Positions 54,010 through 63,388 of a stretch of DNA of 63,613 nt are shown in pieces. Numbering within the stretch: position 1 is the first letter of the stretch; each line of letters begins with the position of its first letter. The DNA is from Phycisphaerae bacterium (GTDB lineage: Bacteria; Planctomycetota; Phycisphaerae; Phycisphaerales; SM1A02): assembly GCA_016795035.1 (NCBI GenBank), contig JAEUIT010000099.1:1-63613 (forward strand). The letters run 5' to 3'. The notes beneath the pieces are model-generated. The model saw nothing but the letters and a program-made list of their open reading frames with translations. It did no database searches and was not told the origin of the DNA. The translations under genes and the position numbers were made by a program.

Positions 54010-54666
54010 ATGGCTCATGACACCCCAACCCTGGAAGCGACCAAGCGCGAGCGTCTCGGCTCGCGATATGCGAAGCGCGAGCGTGCGAAGGGACGGCTCC
54101 CCGCCGTCATCTTCGGCCACGGCAGCGAACCCGCGCACGTGACGATCGACGAGAAGGCGATGGCCCTCGCGCTCAAGCACGGCTCGCACGTCGTCAACGT
54201 CAAGTTCGGCTCGACGACCGAGACCTGCCTCGTGAAGGACCTCCAGTTCGGCTACCTCGGCGACAACGTGATCCACGTCGATCTCGCCCGCGTGAACCTC
54301 GACGAAGTCGTGACGGTCAACGTCGCGATCCACTTCGTCGGCGTTCCGGAGCTCGCGAAGAAGCCCGGCAACATCGCCACGCACGACCTCGCCCAGCTCG
54401 AAGTCCGCTGCAAGGTGCGCGACATCCCCGAAGACATCCGCATCGACCTGTCGGTGGCGATGACCGGCATGACGTTCACCGTCGGCGAGATCAAGCTCCC
54501 GGCCGGCGTCACCGCCGCGGTTCCCGCGGAGACGGTCGTCTGCCGTATCCAGACCGTCACCGAAGAGGCGACCGGCGAAGCCGCCGCCCCGACCGAAGCG
54601 GCGTCCGCTCCGGAAGTCATCACCGCGAAGAAGGACGAGAAGGCCGAAGGCGCTCCGAAGGCCTAA
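54010..54666 (+). CDS. rplY: 50S ribosomal protein L25 (general stress protein Ctc)
   Basis: A 218-residue L25 of the long (Ctc/TL5) type. The N-terminal 5S rRNA-binding domain starts RERLGSRYAKRERAKGRLPA, and the C-terminal TL5 domain runs to about 185. An Ala/Glu-rich tail follows. AGGAG lies seven bases before the ATG. It precedes pth in the common prs-rplY-pth order. Confidence 0.93.
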   Translation: MAHDTPTLEATKRERLGSRYAKRERAKGRLPAVIFGHGSEPAHVTIDEKAMALALKHGSHVVNVKFGSTTETCLVKDLQFGYLGDNVIHVDLARVNLDEVVTVNVAIHFVGVPELAKKPGNIATHDLAQLEVRCKVRDIPEDIRIDLSVAMTGMTFTVGEIKLPAGVTAAVPAETVVCRIQTVTEEATGEAAAPTEAASAPEVITAKKDEKAEGAPKA

Positions 54667-54713
54667 CACCCCTCCGGACTGGCGTCTGCATCTCCACGTT
54701 TCTCGATCGACTC

Positions 54714-55364
54714 ATGAAGCTCATCGTCGGACTAGGCAACCCTGGACTCGAATACGACCGTACCCGGCACAACGTCGGGTTCGACGTGCTCGATCGCCTC
54801 GCGCGCCGCACCGTCGACGCTTCACGATCGATCGCGAAGTCCCGTTTCGCCGGTGCGGTGCTCGAGACCGAGCTCCCAACGCCGAACGGGCCCGAGAAGG
54901 TCCTGTACCTGAAGCCTCTCACGTACATGAATCGATCGGGGCAATCCGTGGCTGAAGCGATCCGCTTCTACAAGCTCGACGTTGCAACGGACCTCCTGGT
55001 GTTCGTCGACGACATCGCCCTGCCCTGCGGATCCATCCGCCTGCGGCCGGACGGTTCGGCCGGCGGGCACAACGGCCTCGCCGACATCGAGCAGAAGTTA
55101 GGCACCGCGAAGTACGGCCGATGCCGCATCGGCATCGACATGCCGGGACAGATCCCGCAGAAGGACTACGTCCTCGGCAAGTTCCGCCCCGACCAGCAGC
55201 CGCTGGTCGAGGCGGCCCTCGAGCAGGCGGTCGACGCCGCGCTCGTGTGGGTCTCGTCCGGCCTCAACGTTGCGATGAATCGTTTCAACGCACGTCCTGC
55301 GGCCGAACGGCCCGGCACCGGCCGACCGTCGGCCGCTCCGAAGCCCGGCGAGTCGGCGGCCTAA
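54714..55364 (+). CDS. pth: Peptidyl-tRNA hydrolase
   Basis: A 216-residue Pth, which frees tRNA from stalled peptidyl-tRNA. Signature LIVGLGNPGLEYDRTRHNVG includes the catalytic His, and LKPLTYMNRSGQSV and GSAGGHNGLADIEQKLG are present. The C-terminal 30 residues are Ala/Pro-rich and longer than in E. coli. It is followed by rpsF after 90 bp of A/C-rich leader. Confidence 0.94.
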   Translation: MKLIVGLGNPGLEYDRTRHNVGFDVLDRLARRTVDASRSIAKSRFAGAVLETELPTPNGPEKVLYLKPLTYMNRSGQSVAEAIRFYKLDVATDLLVFVDDIALPCGSIRLRPDGSAGGHNGLADIEQKLGTAKYGRCRIGIDMPGQIPQKDYVLGKFRPDQQPLVEAALEQAVDAALVWVSSGLNVAMNRFNARPAAERPGTGRPSAAPKPGESAA

Positions 55365-55454
55365 CAACGCTCGAGTCGCCTTCACAGTCCGTCACCGTCG
55401 AACCAATCAACACCACTCGATCAACGAACGCATCGAATACAAGAGAGTTCACCT

Positions 55455-55862
55455 ATGACCGAAACCCGCATCTCCATGTATGAAGGCTTGTTCCTCTTTC
55501 CGCAGAGCGCGAGCGCCGACCTTCAGGCCGCCGTCGCGCACATCACCGAGATCCTCCAGCGCGGACACGTGGAGATCGTCGCCCTGCGCAAGTGGGACGA
55601 GCGCCGCCTCGCCTACGACATCCACGGCAACAAGCGCGGCGTCTACTTCCTCGCGTACTTCAAGGCCGAGACGAGCGCGCTCGCCGGCATCGAACGCGAT
55701 CTCCGTCTCAGCGAAAAGCTCCTCCGCTCGCTCATCACGAAGGCCAACCACGTGATGCCCGAAGAGATCGCCGCGGCCGAAGGCCGTCAGCAGATCGACG
55801 ACGAGATCAAGCTCCGGGCCGCGCAGCCGGCCGCAGCCGCTCCGGCGGCGACGGACGCCTGA
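55455..55862 (+). CDS. rpsF: 30S ribosomal protein S6
   Basis: A 135-residue S6. The N-terminal YEGLFLFPQSAS and the RLAYDIHGNKRGVYFLAYFKA core are typical. The last 15 residues are Ala-rich. GAGAG lies upstream of the ATG. The usual rpsR and rplI genes do not follow; ssb comes next after 261 bp that contain a hairpin. Confidence 0.93.
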   Translation: MTETRISMYEGLFLFPQSASADLQAAVAHITEILQRGHVEIVALRKWDERRLAYDIHGNKRGVYFLAYFKAETSALAGIERDLRLSEKLLRSLITKANHVMPEEIAAAEGRQQIDDEIKLRAAQPAAAAPAATDA

Positions 55863-55882
55863 TCGCCGTTTTTCACGTCTTG

Positions 55883-55927
55883 CACGACCCTCCGTGCCGA
55901 GCGTCATTGCCCGGCCGGAGGGTCGTG
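55883..55927 (+). terminator. 12-bp hairpin after rpsF
   Basis: CACGACCCTCCG (55883-55894) pairs perfectly with CGGAGGGTCGTG (55916-55927), with a 21-nt loop. It lies 20 nt after the rpsF stop. No T-run follows, so it may end transcription with a factor or stabilise the mRNA end. Confidence 0.7.
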
Positions 55928-56123
55928 TCATTGCGGGAGAATCCGGAGCGTCGAAAAAGCGCAGTGCCGGAGAGGAAGTCCCAAAACCAGCGGTACGATC
56001 CGCCGCACGCAAACGCCGCCCAATCCGGTCTCGAGGATGACCGCCGGTCCCGTCGTCGCACCGCACACGCGACGAACGCCTCGAACGACCACCTCTCAAC
56101 TATTGGGCGGGAAAGGATTCGAC

Positions 56124-56594
56124 ATGGCCAGTTACAACAAGGTGCTCCTCCTCGGCAATCTCACCCGCGACGTGGAACTCAAGCAGATCCCGAGCGGGCA
56201 GTCGGTGGCGCAGATCGGCATCGCCGTGAATCGCCGCTGGCGCACGAAGGAGGGCGAGGATCGCGAAGAGGTGACCTACGTCGACTGCGAGGCGTGGGGC
56301 CGTCAGGCCGAGGTCATCGCGCAGTACATGAGTAAGGGCAAGCCGATCTTCATCGACGGCCGCCTGAAGCTCGACACGTGGGAAGACAAGGAAGGCAAGA
56401 AGCAGTCGAAGCTTCGCGTCGTCATCGAGGAGTTCCAGTTCGTCGGCGGCCGTGACGGCGGCGGCGAAGGCGGCGGCGGTGGCGGGGGCGGTCGTGCCCC
56501 GCGATCGCGCGACGACGGCGGCTATGCCCCGGCTCGCTCGGGTCGTTCACAGGGCGGCCACACGGCCGTTCCCGAAGACGACATCCCGTTCTGA
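56124..56594 (+). CDS. ssb: Single-stranded DNA-binding protein
   Basis: A 156-residue SSB. The OB fold starts MASYNKVLLLGNLTRDVELK and contains FIDGRLKLDTWEDKEGKKQS. A Gly-rich linker follows and the acidic tip DDIPF, which recruits repair proteins, closes the chain. The ATG at 56124 follows GGAAAGG. The frame extends upstream but without homology. Confidence 0.95.
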   Translation: MASYNKVLLLGNLTRDVELKQIPSGQSVAQIGIAVNRRWRTKEGEDREEVTYVDCEAWGRQAEVIAQYMSKGKPIFIDGRLKLDTWEDKEGKKQSKLRVVIEEFQFVGGRDGGGEGGGGGGGGRAPRSRDDGGYAPARSGRSQGGHTAVPEDDIPF

Positions 56595-56607
56595 TCCCAG
56601 CCCGTTC

Positions 56608-56765
56608 CGATCGTCTGCGTTGCAGCTGCAGACCGATCGCGTTCCGTTCGCACGAACGTCGCCGCATGCGTGAATCGTTTGCATAGGCGTCGAGACGAAC
56701 GCATTCGCCTGAAGCGCTCGCCGCGGGTTCGACAACGATTCCTCGTTGCCGCCCGCGGCGAGCGC
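56608..56765 (+). terminator. Two stem-loops between ssb and the S9 peptidase gene
   Basis: A first stem-loop (CGATCGTCTGC near 56608 with GCAGACCGATCG, one-base bulge) holds a CGTTGCAG motif in its loop. A second has a 14-bp perfect stem (56714-56727 with 56752-56765, GCGCTCGCCGCGGG and complement) and a 24-nt loop and ends 14 bp before the next start codon. They are likely the ssb transcript end, the second possibly a leader hairpin of the peptidase mRNA. Confidence 0.65.
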
Positions 56766-56779
56766 GCCCTTCAACCCCC

Positions 56780-59560
56780 GTGTGCACTCTCGTGGTAGCC
56801 GACGCGAATTCGTCCCGTCCGGCGCGGCGATCGGCTGCGCTTCGGGCGCTCCTCCTTCTCTGCATTGCGTTCGTCGCGCTTACCGCGCTCGCCGCGAATG
56901 CCGCGCGGGCCGCCTCCGACCATCCGGCCCAAGCGACGGGCGACACGTTCGCCATGGCGCGCGAGGGCCTCGCTCGCGCCAACGCGACCGAAGCCCGCAT
57001 GCGAGCCGTTCCGCTCGCGTCGGCGAGCGACGTGCGCTGGATTCCCGAGCCCGTCGTGCGCCGCGCGCTCGGAGATCGTGCGCCGGCCGACGCCCTTCCG
57101 GAGTGGGCCGCATTCGTGCGCCTCGAGCCCGACGGCCGGCGCCGCTGGCTGCGCGTCGACACCGCCTCACCCGATGACGGCCCACGCGACGGCGTGACCC
57201 GCGATCTCTTCGATCACGCGGCCGTCGCGGCGGCGCTTTCGACCGATGCCGCGCGCATCGATCCCGATCGGCTTCCGATCGCCCGCCTCGAGTTTGAGGA
57301 CGAGCCCGGCGTCGGCTCTCCTGACGGGGCGTGGCCCGTCGTTTTCCTTTCGATCGAGGGCAACGCTCGCACGCTCGTCGCACCGCTTCTCCTCGCCGAT
57401 CGTGCCGACGCGCCGCCGCCTGTGCGCGACGCCAACGCGATCGAGGCCCGCGCGCTGGAAGAGCCGCTTCGCCCCGGGAGCGCGCGGAGTCGCGGCGGCA
57501 CCGTGTCGACGAGCATCACGTTCGTGAATCGCTTGTCGCGCCCGGTGCGGCTCTACTGGGTCGACCAAGGCGGCGACGAGCGGGCCTACGCGACGCTCGA
57601 ACCGGGCGCCACGCACGCGCAGCACACGTACGCGGGCCATGCCTGGATCGCGCGGGACCTCGAAGGCAACGCCCTCGGCCACACGGTCGGCCGGCGCACG
57701 CCGCGCAGCGTGTTCATCGACGGCGCGCCCCGCGAAGCCCCCGGCCGCGACGACGCCGCGCGCGCCCCCCGGCCGAGGCCAGACCGCGACGCCCCGCGCG
57801 CCACGCCGTCCGCACGCTCGACGACGAACACGATCGCCCTCGACGGCGGCAACGTGGTGATCCGCGACGCCGCCGGCGCCACGCGCTTTACGACGACGGA
57901 CGGCGTCGACGGCGACGCCTACGTCGGGCCGGTGCACGTCTCGCCCGACGGGACGCTCGCGCTCGTCTTCAAGGTGCAGACCGCGCCGACGCGCACGATC
58001 ACCCTCGTCGAGAGTTCGCCGAAGGACCAGGTCCAACCGAAACTCCGCACGATCCCCTACGCGAAGCCCGGCGATCCCATCGATCGTCCGGTGCCGCACC
58101 TCTTCGACGTCGCCGCCGCGCGGGAGATCCCGATCGACACCGCGCTCGTGCCGAACCCGTGGTCGATCGACCGCGTGCGCTGGGCGGGCGACTCGTCGCG
58201 CGTCACCTTCCTCTACAACGAGCGCGGCCACCAGCGGCTGCGCGTGGTCGCACTCGACGTTGCAGCTCCCGCGAGCGACGCCGCTCCGGTGGCCTCGGCC
58301 ACCGCGCGCGCCGTCGTCGACGAGCACGCGTCGACCTTCCTCGACTACGCGGGCAAGTTCTTCCTCGAGTTCCTCTCCGACGACGAGCTCGTCTGGATGA
58401 GCGAGCGCGACGGCTGGAACCATCTCTACCTCGTCGACGTGAGTAACGGCCCTCGCGAGGGCGCCGTCACGCGACAGATCACGAAGGGCGACTGGGTCGT
58501 GCGCCGCGTGCTCTCGCTCGACCGCGACGCCCGCACCGCGACGCTCGAGGTCGGCGGCATCCATCCCGGGCAAGATCCGTATCACGTGCACGTCATTCGC
58601 GTGTCGCTCGATCGCGACGAGACCACGATCCTCACCCAGGGCGACGGCACGCATCGCGTCGAGTTCGCGCCGAGCGGGCGCCACTACATCGACACCTACT
58701 CGCGCGTCGACCTCGCGCCCGTCTCGGAGTTGCGACGCACGAGCGACGGCTCGCTCGTCGCCACGCTCGTGCGCGCGTCGACCGACGCACTCGTCGCCGC
58801 CGGCTGGCGCGCGCCCGAGCGCTTCGTCGCGAAAGGCCGCGACGGCGTCACCGACATCTGGGGGGTGATCTGGCGCCCGATCGACTTCGATCCGTCGAAG
58901 CGCTACGCGATCATCGAGAACATCTATGCCGGCCCGCAGGACAGCTTCGTGCCGAAGTCGTTCGCCGCATGGCACGGCCAGCGCGATCTCGCCGAGCTCG
59001 GATACGTCGTCGTGCAGATCGACGGCATGGGCACGTCGAACCGCAGCAAGGCCTTCCACGACGTGTGCGCGAAGAACCTGAAGGACGCCGGATTCCCGGA
59101 TCGCGTGCGCTGGCTCGAGGCCGCGGCGAAGGCGCATCCGGAATTGGACCTCGCGCGGGTCGGCATCTACGGCGGTTCCGCGGGCGGGCAGAACGCGATG
59201 CGCGGACTGCTCGACTTCCCAGGCACGTACAAGGTCGGCGTGGCCGACTGCGGGTGCCACGACAACCGCATGGACAAGATCTGGTGGAACGAGCTTTGGA
59301 TGGGCTGGCCCGTCGACGAGAGCTACGCGCGCAGCTCGAACGTCGTCGACGCCGCAAAGCTTGAAGGCAAGCTCCTCCTGATCGTCGGCGAGGTCGACAA
59401 CAACGTGGACCCCGCCTCCACGTTGCAGGTCGCGCATGCGCTGATGGAGGCCGGAAAGGACTTCGACCTTCTCGTCCTGCCCGGCGTCGGCCACGGCGCG
59501 GCGGAGTCGCCGTTCGGCTCGATCAAGCGGGCGGAGTTCTTCCTGCGCCATCTTCGGTAG
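56780..59560 (+). CDS. S9 (DPP IV-type) peptidase with VHL-beta-like domain
   Basis: A 926-residue exported peptidase. A hydrophobic signal is at about 22-45. A region around 241-297 (VSTSITFVNRLSRPVRLYWV, then GHAWIARDLEGNALG) resembles the VHL beta domain seen in some bacterial proteins. The beta-propeller (DPPIV_N-like) spans about 370-680 and the alpha/beta hydrolase domain follows. The catalytic triad is visible: Ser800 in YGGSAGGQNAM, Asp in VGEVDNNVDP and His in GVGHGAAES. It would trim dipeptides or oligopeptides in the periplasm. The start is GTG at 56780. A second S9 gene follows 137 bp later. Confidence 0.88.
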   Translation: MCTLVVADANSSRPARRSAALRALLLLCIAFVALTALAANAARAASDHPAQATGDTFAMAREGLARANATEARMRAVPLASASDVRWIPEPVVRRALGDRAPADALPEWAAFVRLEPDGRRRWLRVDTASPDDGPRDGVTRDLFDHAAVAAALSTDAARIDPDRLPIARLEFEDEPGVGSPDGAWPVVFLSIEGNARTLVAPLLLADRADAPPPVRDANAIEARALEEPLRPGSARSRGGTVSTSITFVNRLSRPVRLYWVDQGGDERAYATLEPGATHAQHTYAGHAWIARDLEGNALGHTVGRRTPRSVFIDGAPREAPGRDDAARAPRPRPDRDAPRATPSARSTTNTIALDGGNVVIRDAAGATRFTTTDGVDGDAYVGPVHVSPDGTLALVFKVQTAPTRTITLVESSPKDQVQPKLRTIPYAKPGDPIDRPVPHLFDVAAAREIPIDTALVPNPWSIDRVRWAGDSSRVTFLYNERGHQRLRVVALDVAAPASDAAPVASATARAVVDEHASTFLDYAGKFFLEFLSDDELVWMSERDGWNHLYLVDVSNGPREGAVTRQITKGDWVVRRVLSLDRDARTATLEVGGIHPGQDPYHVHVIRVSLDRDETTILTQGDGTHRVEFAPSGRHYIDTYSRVDLAPVSELRRTSDGSLVATLVRASTDALVAAGWRAPERFVAKGRDGVTDIWGVIWRPIDFDPSKRYAIIENIYAGPQDSFVPKSFAAWHGQRDLAELGYVVVQIDGMGTSNRSKAFHDVCAKNLKDAGFPDRVRWLEAAAKAHPELDLARVGIYGGSAGGQNAMRGLLDFPGTYKVGVADCGCHDNRMDKIWWNELWMGWPVDESYARSSNVVDAAKLEGKLLLIVGEVDNNVDPASTLQVAHALMEAGKDFDLLVLPGVGHGAAESPFGSIKRAEFFLRHLR

Positions 59561-59697
59561 CGGCGTCGATCGCGGCGAGAATCGCGACCCGCGGCCTTCT
59601 GCCCAAACTCCGCGGCTGCAACCGAAGCATCGCTCGCCGATACGCTGCGCCACCCGCTCGGCACGGGCGTCGGTCTGTTTCCCCTTAGGTGCTATTC

Positions 59698-62600
59698 ATG
59701 ACTCATCGAGCTTCACGTCCTTCGCTTTCGCTCGGCCGAACGGCCGCGGCCGGCCTTGCCTTCTCGTCGCTCGTCGTCGCAGTCGCGTTGGCGTCGGCAC
59801 GCGGGCCGCAGAGCGAGTCGTCATCGACGACCGCACACGCGACGTCCGCCGCCGACACCGCCAAGGCCAGCGGCTCCGCCGACGAGAAGCTGACGCTCGA
59901 ACGCCTCTACCCCGAGAAGAGCTTCTTCGGTCCAAGCGCCCGCAACATGGCGTTCAGCCGCGACGGCCGCTTCGCCGCGTTCCTCTACCAGCCGTACCTC
60001 GAACGTCGCCACGGGGCCGACCTCTACGTCTACGACACGAAGACGCAGACCGCGCGGCGGCTCACGAGCGTCAGCCGTCTCGCCGAGTTCGACGCCGAGG
60101 TCCGCAAGGTGCGCGACGACCGCGAGAAGACCGCCCGCGCCGACGGCGTCACGCTCGCCTCGCTCGCCGCCGACGAACGCGAGCGCAACGGCTGGACCGA
60201 CGGCTGGCCGCTCGGCGCCTGGTCGGGCACGGCCGCGCTCGACAGTGCGACCCCGAACGTCCTCGCGCTCGGCGGCCCGTCGACCGACGCGCGCCTCACG
60301 CTCAAGGAAGGCAAGGGCGGCGCGATCGAGGGAGAGCTTCGCCTCGGCCTCGTCCGTCTCCCCGTTGCAGGCGGCACCTTTGATGCGACGACCAAGGAGT
60401 TGAAGGCGAAGGTCGCGGATCCCGCGCTCAAGGTCGACGGCACGCTCACGCTCTCGCTCGCCGCGAACGACTACAAGGGAACCGCGAGCCTGAAGATCGC
60501 CGGCAACGACGCGGCGCAGACGCTGCAGCTCACGCTCGCACGGGGTCCGAAGGAACCCAAGGACGCGGACGTCGACCCGAAGACGCGCACGCCCGTCGGG
60601 GTCGTTGGGGCGATCGGCGAGCGCCTCACGCTCGGCGACGTCGTCAACGACAAGGACGCCACGATCAACGACAAGCTCGAGGAGGAAGAGCGCGACGGCG
60701 GAAAACGCGAGGGCCCGAAGAAGGAGCCCGCGCCGCGCTATGCCGGCGTGAGTTCCTTCGAGTGGCTGCCGGCGCGCCCGGGCGTCGACACGTCGAAGGA
60801 AGACGCCGTTTCCGCCGAAATGCTCGTCCTCGTCGACGGCGACATCTATCGCCTCGTCATCGACCTCGCGAAGTGGGACGCCCCGATTCTCCCGCCCGCC
60901 GTCGAATCGACGCCGGCGCCTGCAACGCCGAGCGCCGAGGCTGCAACGCCGAGTTCGAGTGGCGAAGCGCCAAGCGCCGGCGCCGCGAGCGCGAAGACCG
61001 ACGAGTCCCAAAACGGCGAGACCAAGGCCGGCGAGACGAAGACAGTTGAGGCGAAGACGGACGATTCGAAGACGGCCGATTCGAAGACGGGCGACGCAGG
61101 GAAGGACGCGAAGCCGAAGCCCGACGCGGCGAAGCGTCCCGAGTCAAAGCCGATCGTCCCCTACCGCGGCGACCTCACGCGTCTCACGCACACGCGCACG
61201 CGCGAGACCGACGTGCAGTACCTCCCCGACGGCTCGGGGTACACGTACCTCCGCGACGGCGCGCTCCTGCGCGTGTCGTTCGGCTCGCACGAGATCGTGC
61301 AGCTCGATCCCGAACTCAAGGACGGCGAGCGGATGGTCGGCTATCGCCTGAGTCCCGACCAGAAGCGACTGGTGTTTCTCGCCAGTCGCGGCGGCGGAGG
61401 CCCCGGGAACGCCGGCGGCCGCGCCGTCACGATCGTCAACTACCGCGACCGCTTCGCCCGCGCGATCGAAGTGCCGCGGCACATGCCCGACGATCCGTGG
61501 CCGGAGTCGTACTCGAGCGTCTACCTCTACGACCTCGGCAAGCACACGAACGAGGACGGCCAACTCGAGCGCGTCTTCACGAAGCGCGTGACGGGCCCGC
61601 GCGACGTCATCCGCGTTCCCGAGTGGTCTCCCGATTCGACGCGCGTCGCGTTCGCGGCGTTCGAGCAGTCGACGGGCCAGGTGCGAATCCTCGAAGCCGG
61701 CTTCGCGGCGCCGAAGGACAAGGACGCCAAGAAGGCTGAAGGCGACGCCGCGAAGAAGAAGGGCGAAGGCGCTTCCGACGCGCAGGGCGCGAAGGACTCC
61801 AAGGAGGAGAAGGGCTCCAAGGACGAGAAGGGCTCCAAGGACGAGAAGGACTCCAAGGACACGAGGGACGGCGCGGGCGCCGAGAAGAAGACCGACGGGG
61901 ACGCGAAGGCGTCCTCAGGCGCCGAGGGCGACGGCGACGACAAGAAGAAGGAACCCGAGTTCACGATCGAGAACGCGAAGGTCGTGTACCAATTCTTCCA
62001 TAACGGCGGGCCCAACACGCCCGGCATGATCGCGCCGTTGTACCTCCCCGACAGCCGCCGGCTCGTCTTCATCACGGAGCTCTCGGGCTATCGCCAACTG
62101 CATCTCCTCGATCCGCGCTACGAGGAGTTGACGCAGCTCACGAGCGGAAAGTTCGAGGTCTATCCCTTCCAGCAGTCGGCCGACCATCGCACGCTCTTCT
62201 ACACCTCGACCGAAGGTGACTCGGCGCAAGATCACATCTTCGCGATCGACCTCGACTCGAAGGCGATCACGCGACTTACGAAGGAGCAGGGCGTGTACAG
62301 CCGACCCGCGCTGCGCGACGACGGCTCCTACGTCCTCGCGATGTACAGCGACTTCGGCGCGGTGCCCGAACTCGTCGCGATCTCGGAGCCGCGCGGCGAC
62401 GCGAAGGCGATCGTCCGCCTCACCGACTCGCATCCGTACGAGGCGCATGCCCTCACGCGAGTCAGCCCCGAGTACTTCACGTTCGAGAATCGCCATGGCC
62501 AAATGATCCATGGCCACATGTTCAAGCCGAAGGATTGGAAACCCGAGGACAAGCGACCGCTTCTCGTCTACGTCTACGGCGGCCCGCTCGGCGAGCGCAA

Positions 62601-63336
62601 CATGCTCTCGCGGGGCAGCTTCGACGGCAGCGGGTACTTCTTCGCGCGCTACATGGCGGAGAATCACGGCTACGTCACCGCGACGATCGACCCGCGCGGC
62701 ATGTCGGGCTACGGCGCGGTCTTCGAGAAGGCGAACTTCGAGCAGGTCGGCAAGCCGCAGACGGAGGACCTCGTCGACGGCGCTCGCTGGCTCGCAAAGA
62801 ACGCCGGCGTCGACGAGAAGCGCATGGCGCTCCACGGCTGGTCGTTCGGCGGCTTCCAGACGCAGATGGTGCTCTACACCGACCCCGACGTTTTCGCCGC
62901 GGGAATCGCGGGCGCCGGTCCGACCGAGTGGCACAACTACAACTCGTGGTACTCAACCGGCACCGTCGGCGCGAACCAGCCCGGCAAGGTCGATCTCGAG
63001 AAGTACTCCCTGTTGCCGCTCGCGAAGAACCTGAAGAGCAAGCTGCTCCTCGTGCACGGCATGGAGGATTCGAACGTCCTCTACCAGGACACCGTCCGCG
63101 TCTACCGCGAACTCCTGAAGGCGAAGAAGCAGAACTTGGTCGAACTCTTCGTCGACCCGACCGGCGGCCACGGCCTCGGCGGCGACGTGAAGAGTTTCGG
63201 CCGCTTCAGCAAGTACGAGGACTTCCTGCTGCGCACGTTGGGCAGCGGCGCGGCGCCTGCAACGCCGACAGCCAAGCTCGACGAGAAGTCCGCGCCTCCC
63301 GAAGCTGCAACGCCGGGAGCGACGGAGAAGAAGTAA
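59698..63336 (+). CDS. S9 prolyl oligopeptidase-family peptidase with long charged insert
   Basis: A 1212-residue exported S9 peptidase. Signal peptide at about 14-40. The propeller region is interrupted at about 405-480 by an Ala/Thr/Lys linker holding two in-frame CTGCAACG motifs, and at about 668-757 by a Lys/Asp/Glu-rich repeat (GSKDEKGSKDEK). The hydrolase domain has LVYVYGGPLGE, the nucleophile Ser1049 in HGWSFGGFQTQM, Asp in MEDSNVLYQD and His in TGGHGLGGD. The last 35 residues hold two further in-frame CTGCAACG motifs. It is larger than usual because of the low-complexity inserts. The start is ATG at 59698; GTG at 59689 is possible. Confidence 0.88.
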   Translation: MTHRASRPSLSLGRTAAAGLAFSSLVVAVALASARGPQSESSSTTAHATSAADTAKASGSADEKLTLERLYPEKSFFGPSARNMAFSRDGRFAAFLYQPYLERRHGADLYVYDTKTQTARRLTSVSRLAEFDAEVRKVRDDREKTARADGVTLASLAADERERNGWTDGWPLGAWSGTAALDSATPNVLALGGPSTDARLTLKEGKGGAIEGELRLGLVRLPVAGGTFDATTKELKAKVADPALKVDGTLTLSLAANDYKGTASLKIAGNDAAQTLQLTLARGPKEPKDADVDPKTRTPVGVVGAIGERLTLGDVVNDKDATINDKLEEEERDGGKREGPKKEPAPRYAGVSSFEWLPARPGVDTSKEDAVSAEMLVLVDGDIYRLVIDLAKWDAPILPPAVESTPAPATPSAEAATPSSSGEAPSAGAASAKTDESQNGETKAGETKTVEAKTDDSKTADSKTGDAGKDAKPKPDAAKRPESKPIVPYRGDLTRLTHTRTRETDVQYLPDGSGYTYLRDGALLRVSFGSHEIVQLDPELKDGERMVGYRLSPDQKRLVFLASRGGGGPGNAGGRAVTIVNYRDRFARAIEVPRHMPDDPWPESYSSVYLYDLGKHTNEDGQLERVFTKRVTGPRDVIRVPEWSPDSTRVAFAAFEQSTGQVRILEAGFAAPKDKDAKKAEGDAAKKKGEGASDAQGAKDSKEEKGSKDEKGSKDEKDSKDTRDGAGAEKKTDGDAKASSGAEGDGDDKKKEPEFTIENAKVVYQFFHNGGPNTPGMIAPLYLPDSRRLVFITELSGYRQLHLLDPRYEELTQLTSGKFEVYPFQQSADHRTLFYTSTEGDSAQDHIFAIDLDSKAITRLTKEQGVYSRPALRDDGSYVLAMYSDFGAVPELVAISEPRGDAKAIVRLTDSHPYEAHALTRVSPEYFTFENRHGQMIHGHMFKPKDWKPEDKRPLLVYVYGGPLGERNMLSRGSFDGSGYFFARYMAENHGYVTATIDPRGMSGYGAVFEKANFEQVGKPQTEDLVDGARWLAKNAGVDEKRMALHGWSFGGFQTQMVLYTDPDVFAAGIAGAGPTEWHNYNSWYSTGTVGANQPGKVDLEKYSLLPLAKNLKSKLLLVHGMEDSNVLYQDTVRVYRELLKAKKQNLVELFVDPTGGHGLGGDVKSFGRFSKYEDFLLRTLGSGAAPATPTAKLDEKSAPPEAATPGATEKK

Positions 63337-63361
63337 TAGGAACGCGAGCGTCCTTGCTACT

Positions 63362-63388
63362 CCTCCCCCAAACATCGTTTGGGGGAGG
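63362..63388 (+). terminator. 12-bp hairpin after the second S9 gene
   Basis: CCTCCCCCAAAC (63362-63373) pairs perfectly with GTTTGGGGGAGG (63377-63388) around a 3-base loop, 25 nt after the stop. No T-run follows. The sequence AGGTGCCGGCGCAGCCGGCGG continues beyond it, forming a further small stem. Confidence 0.7.
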
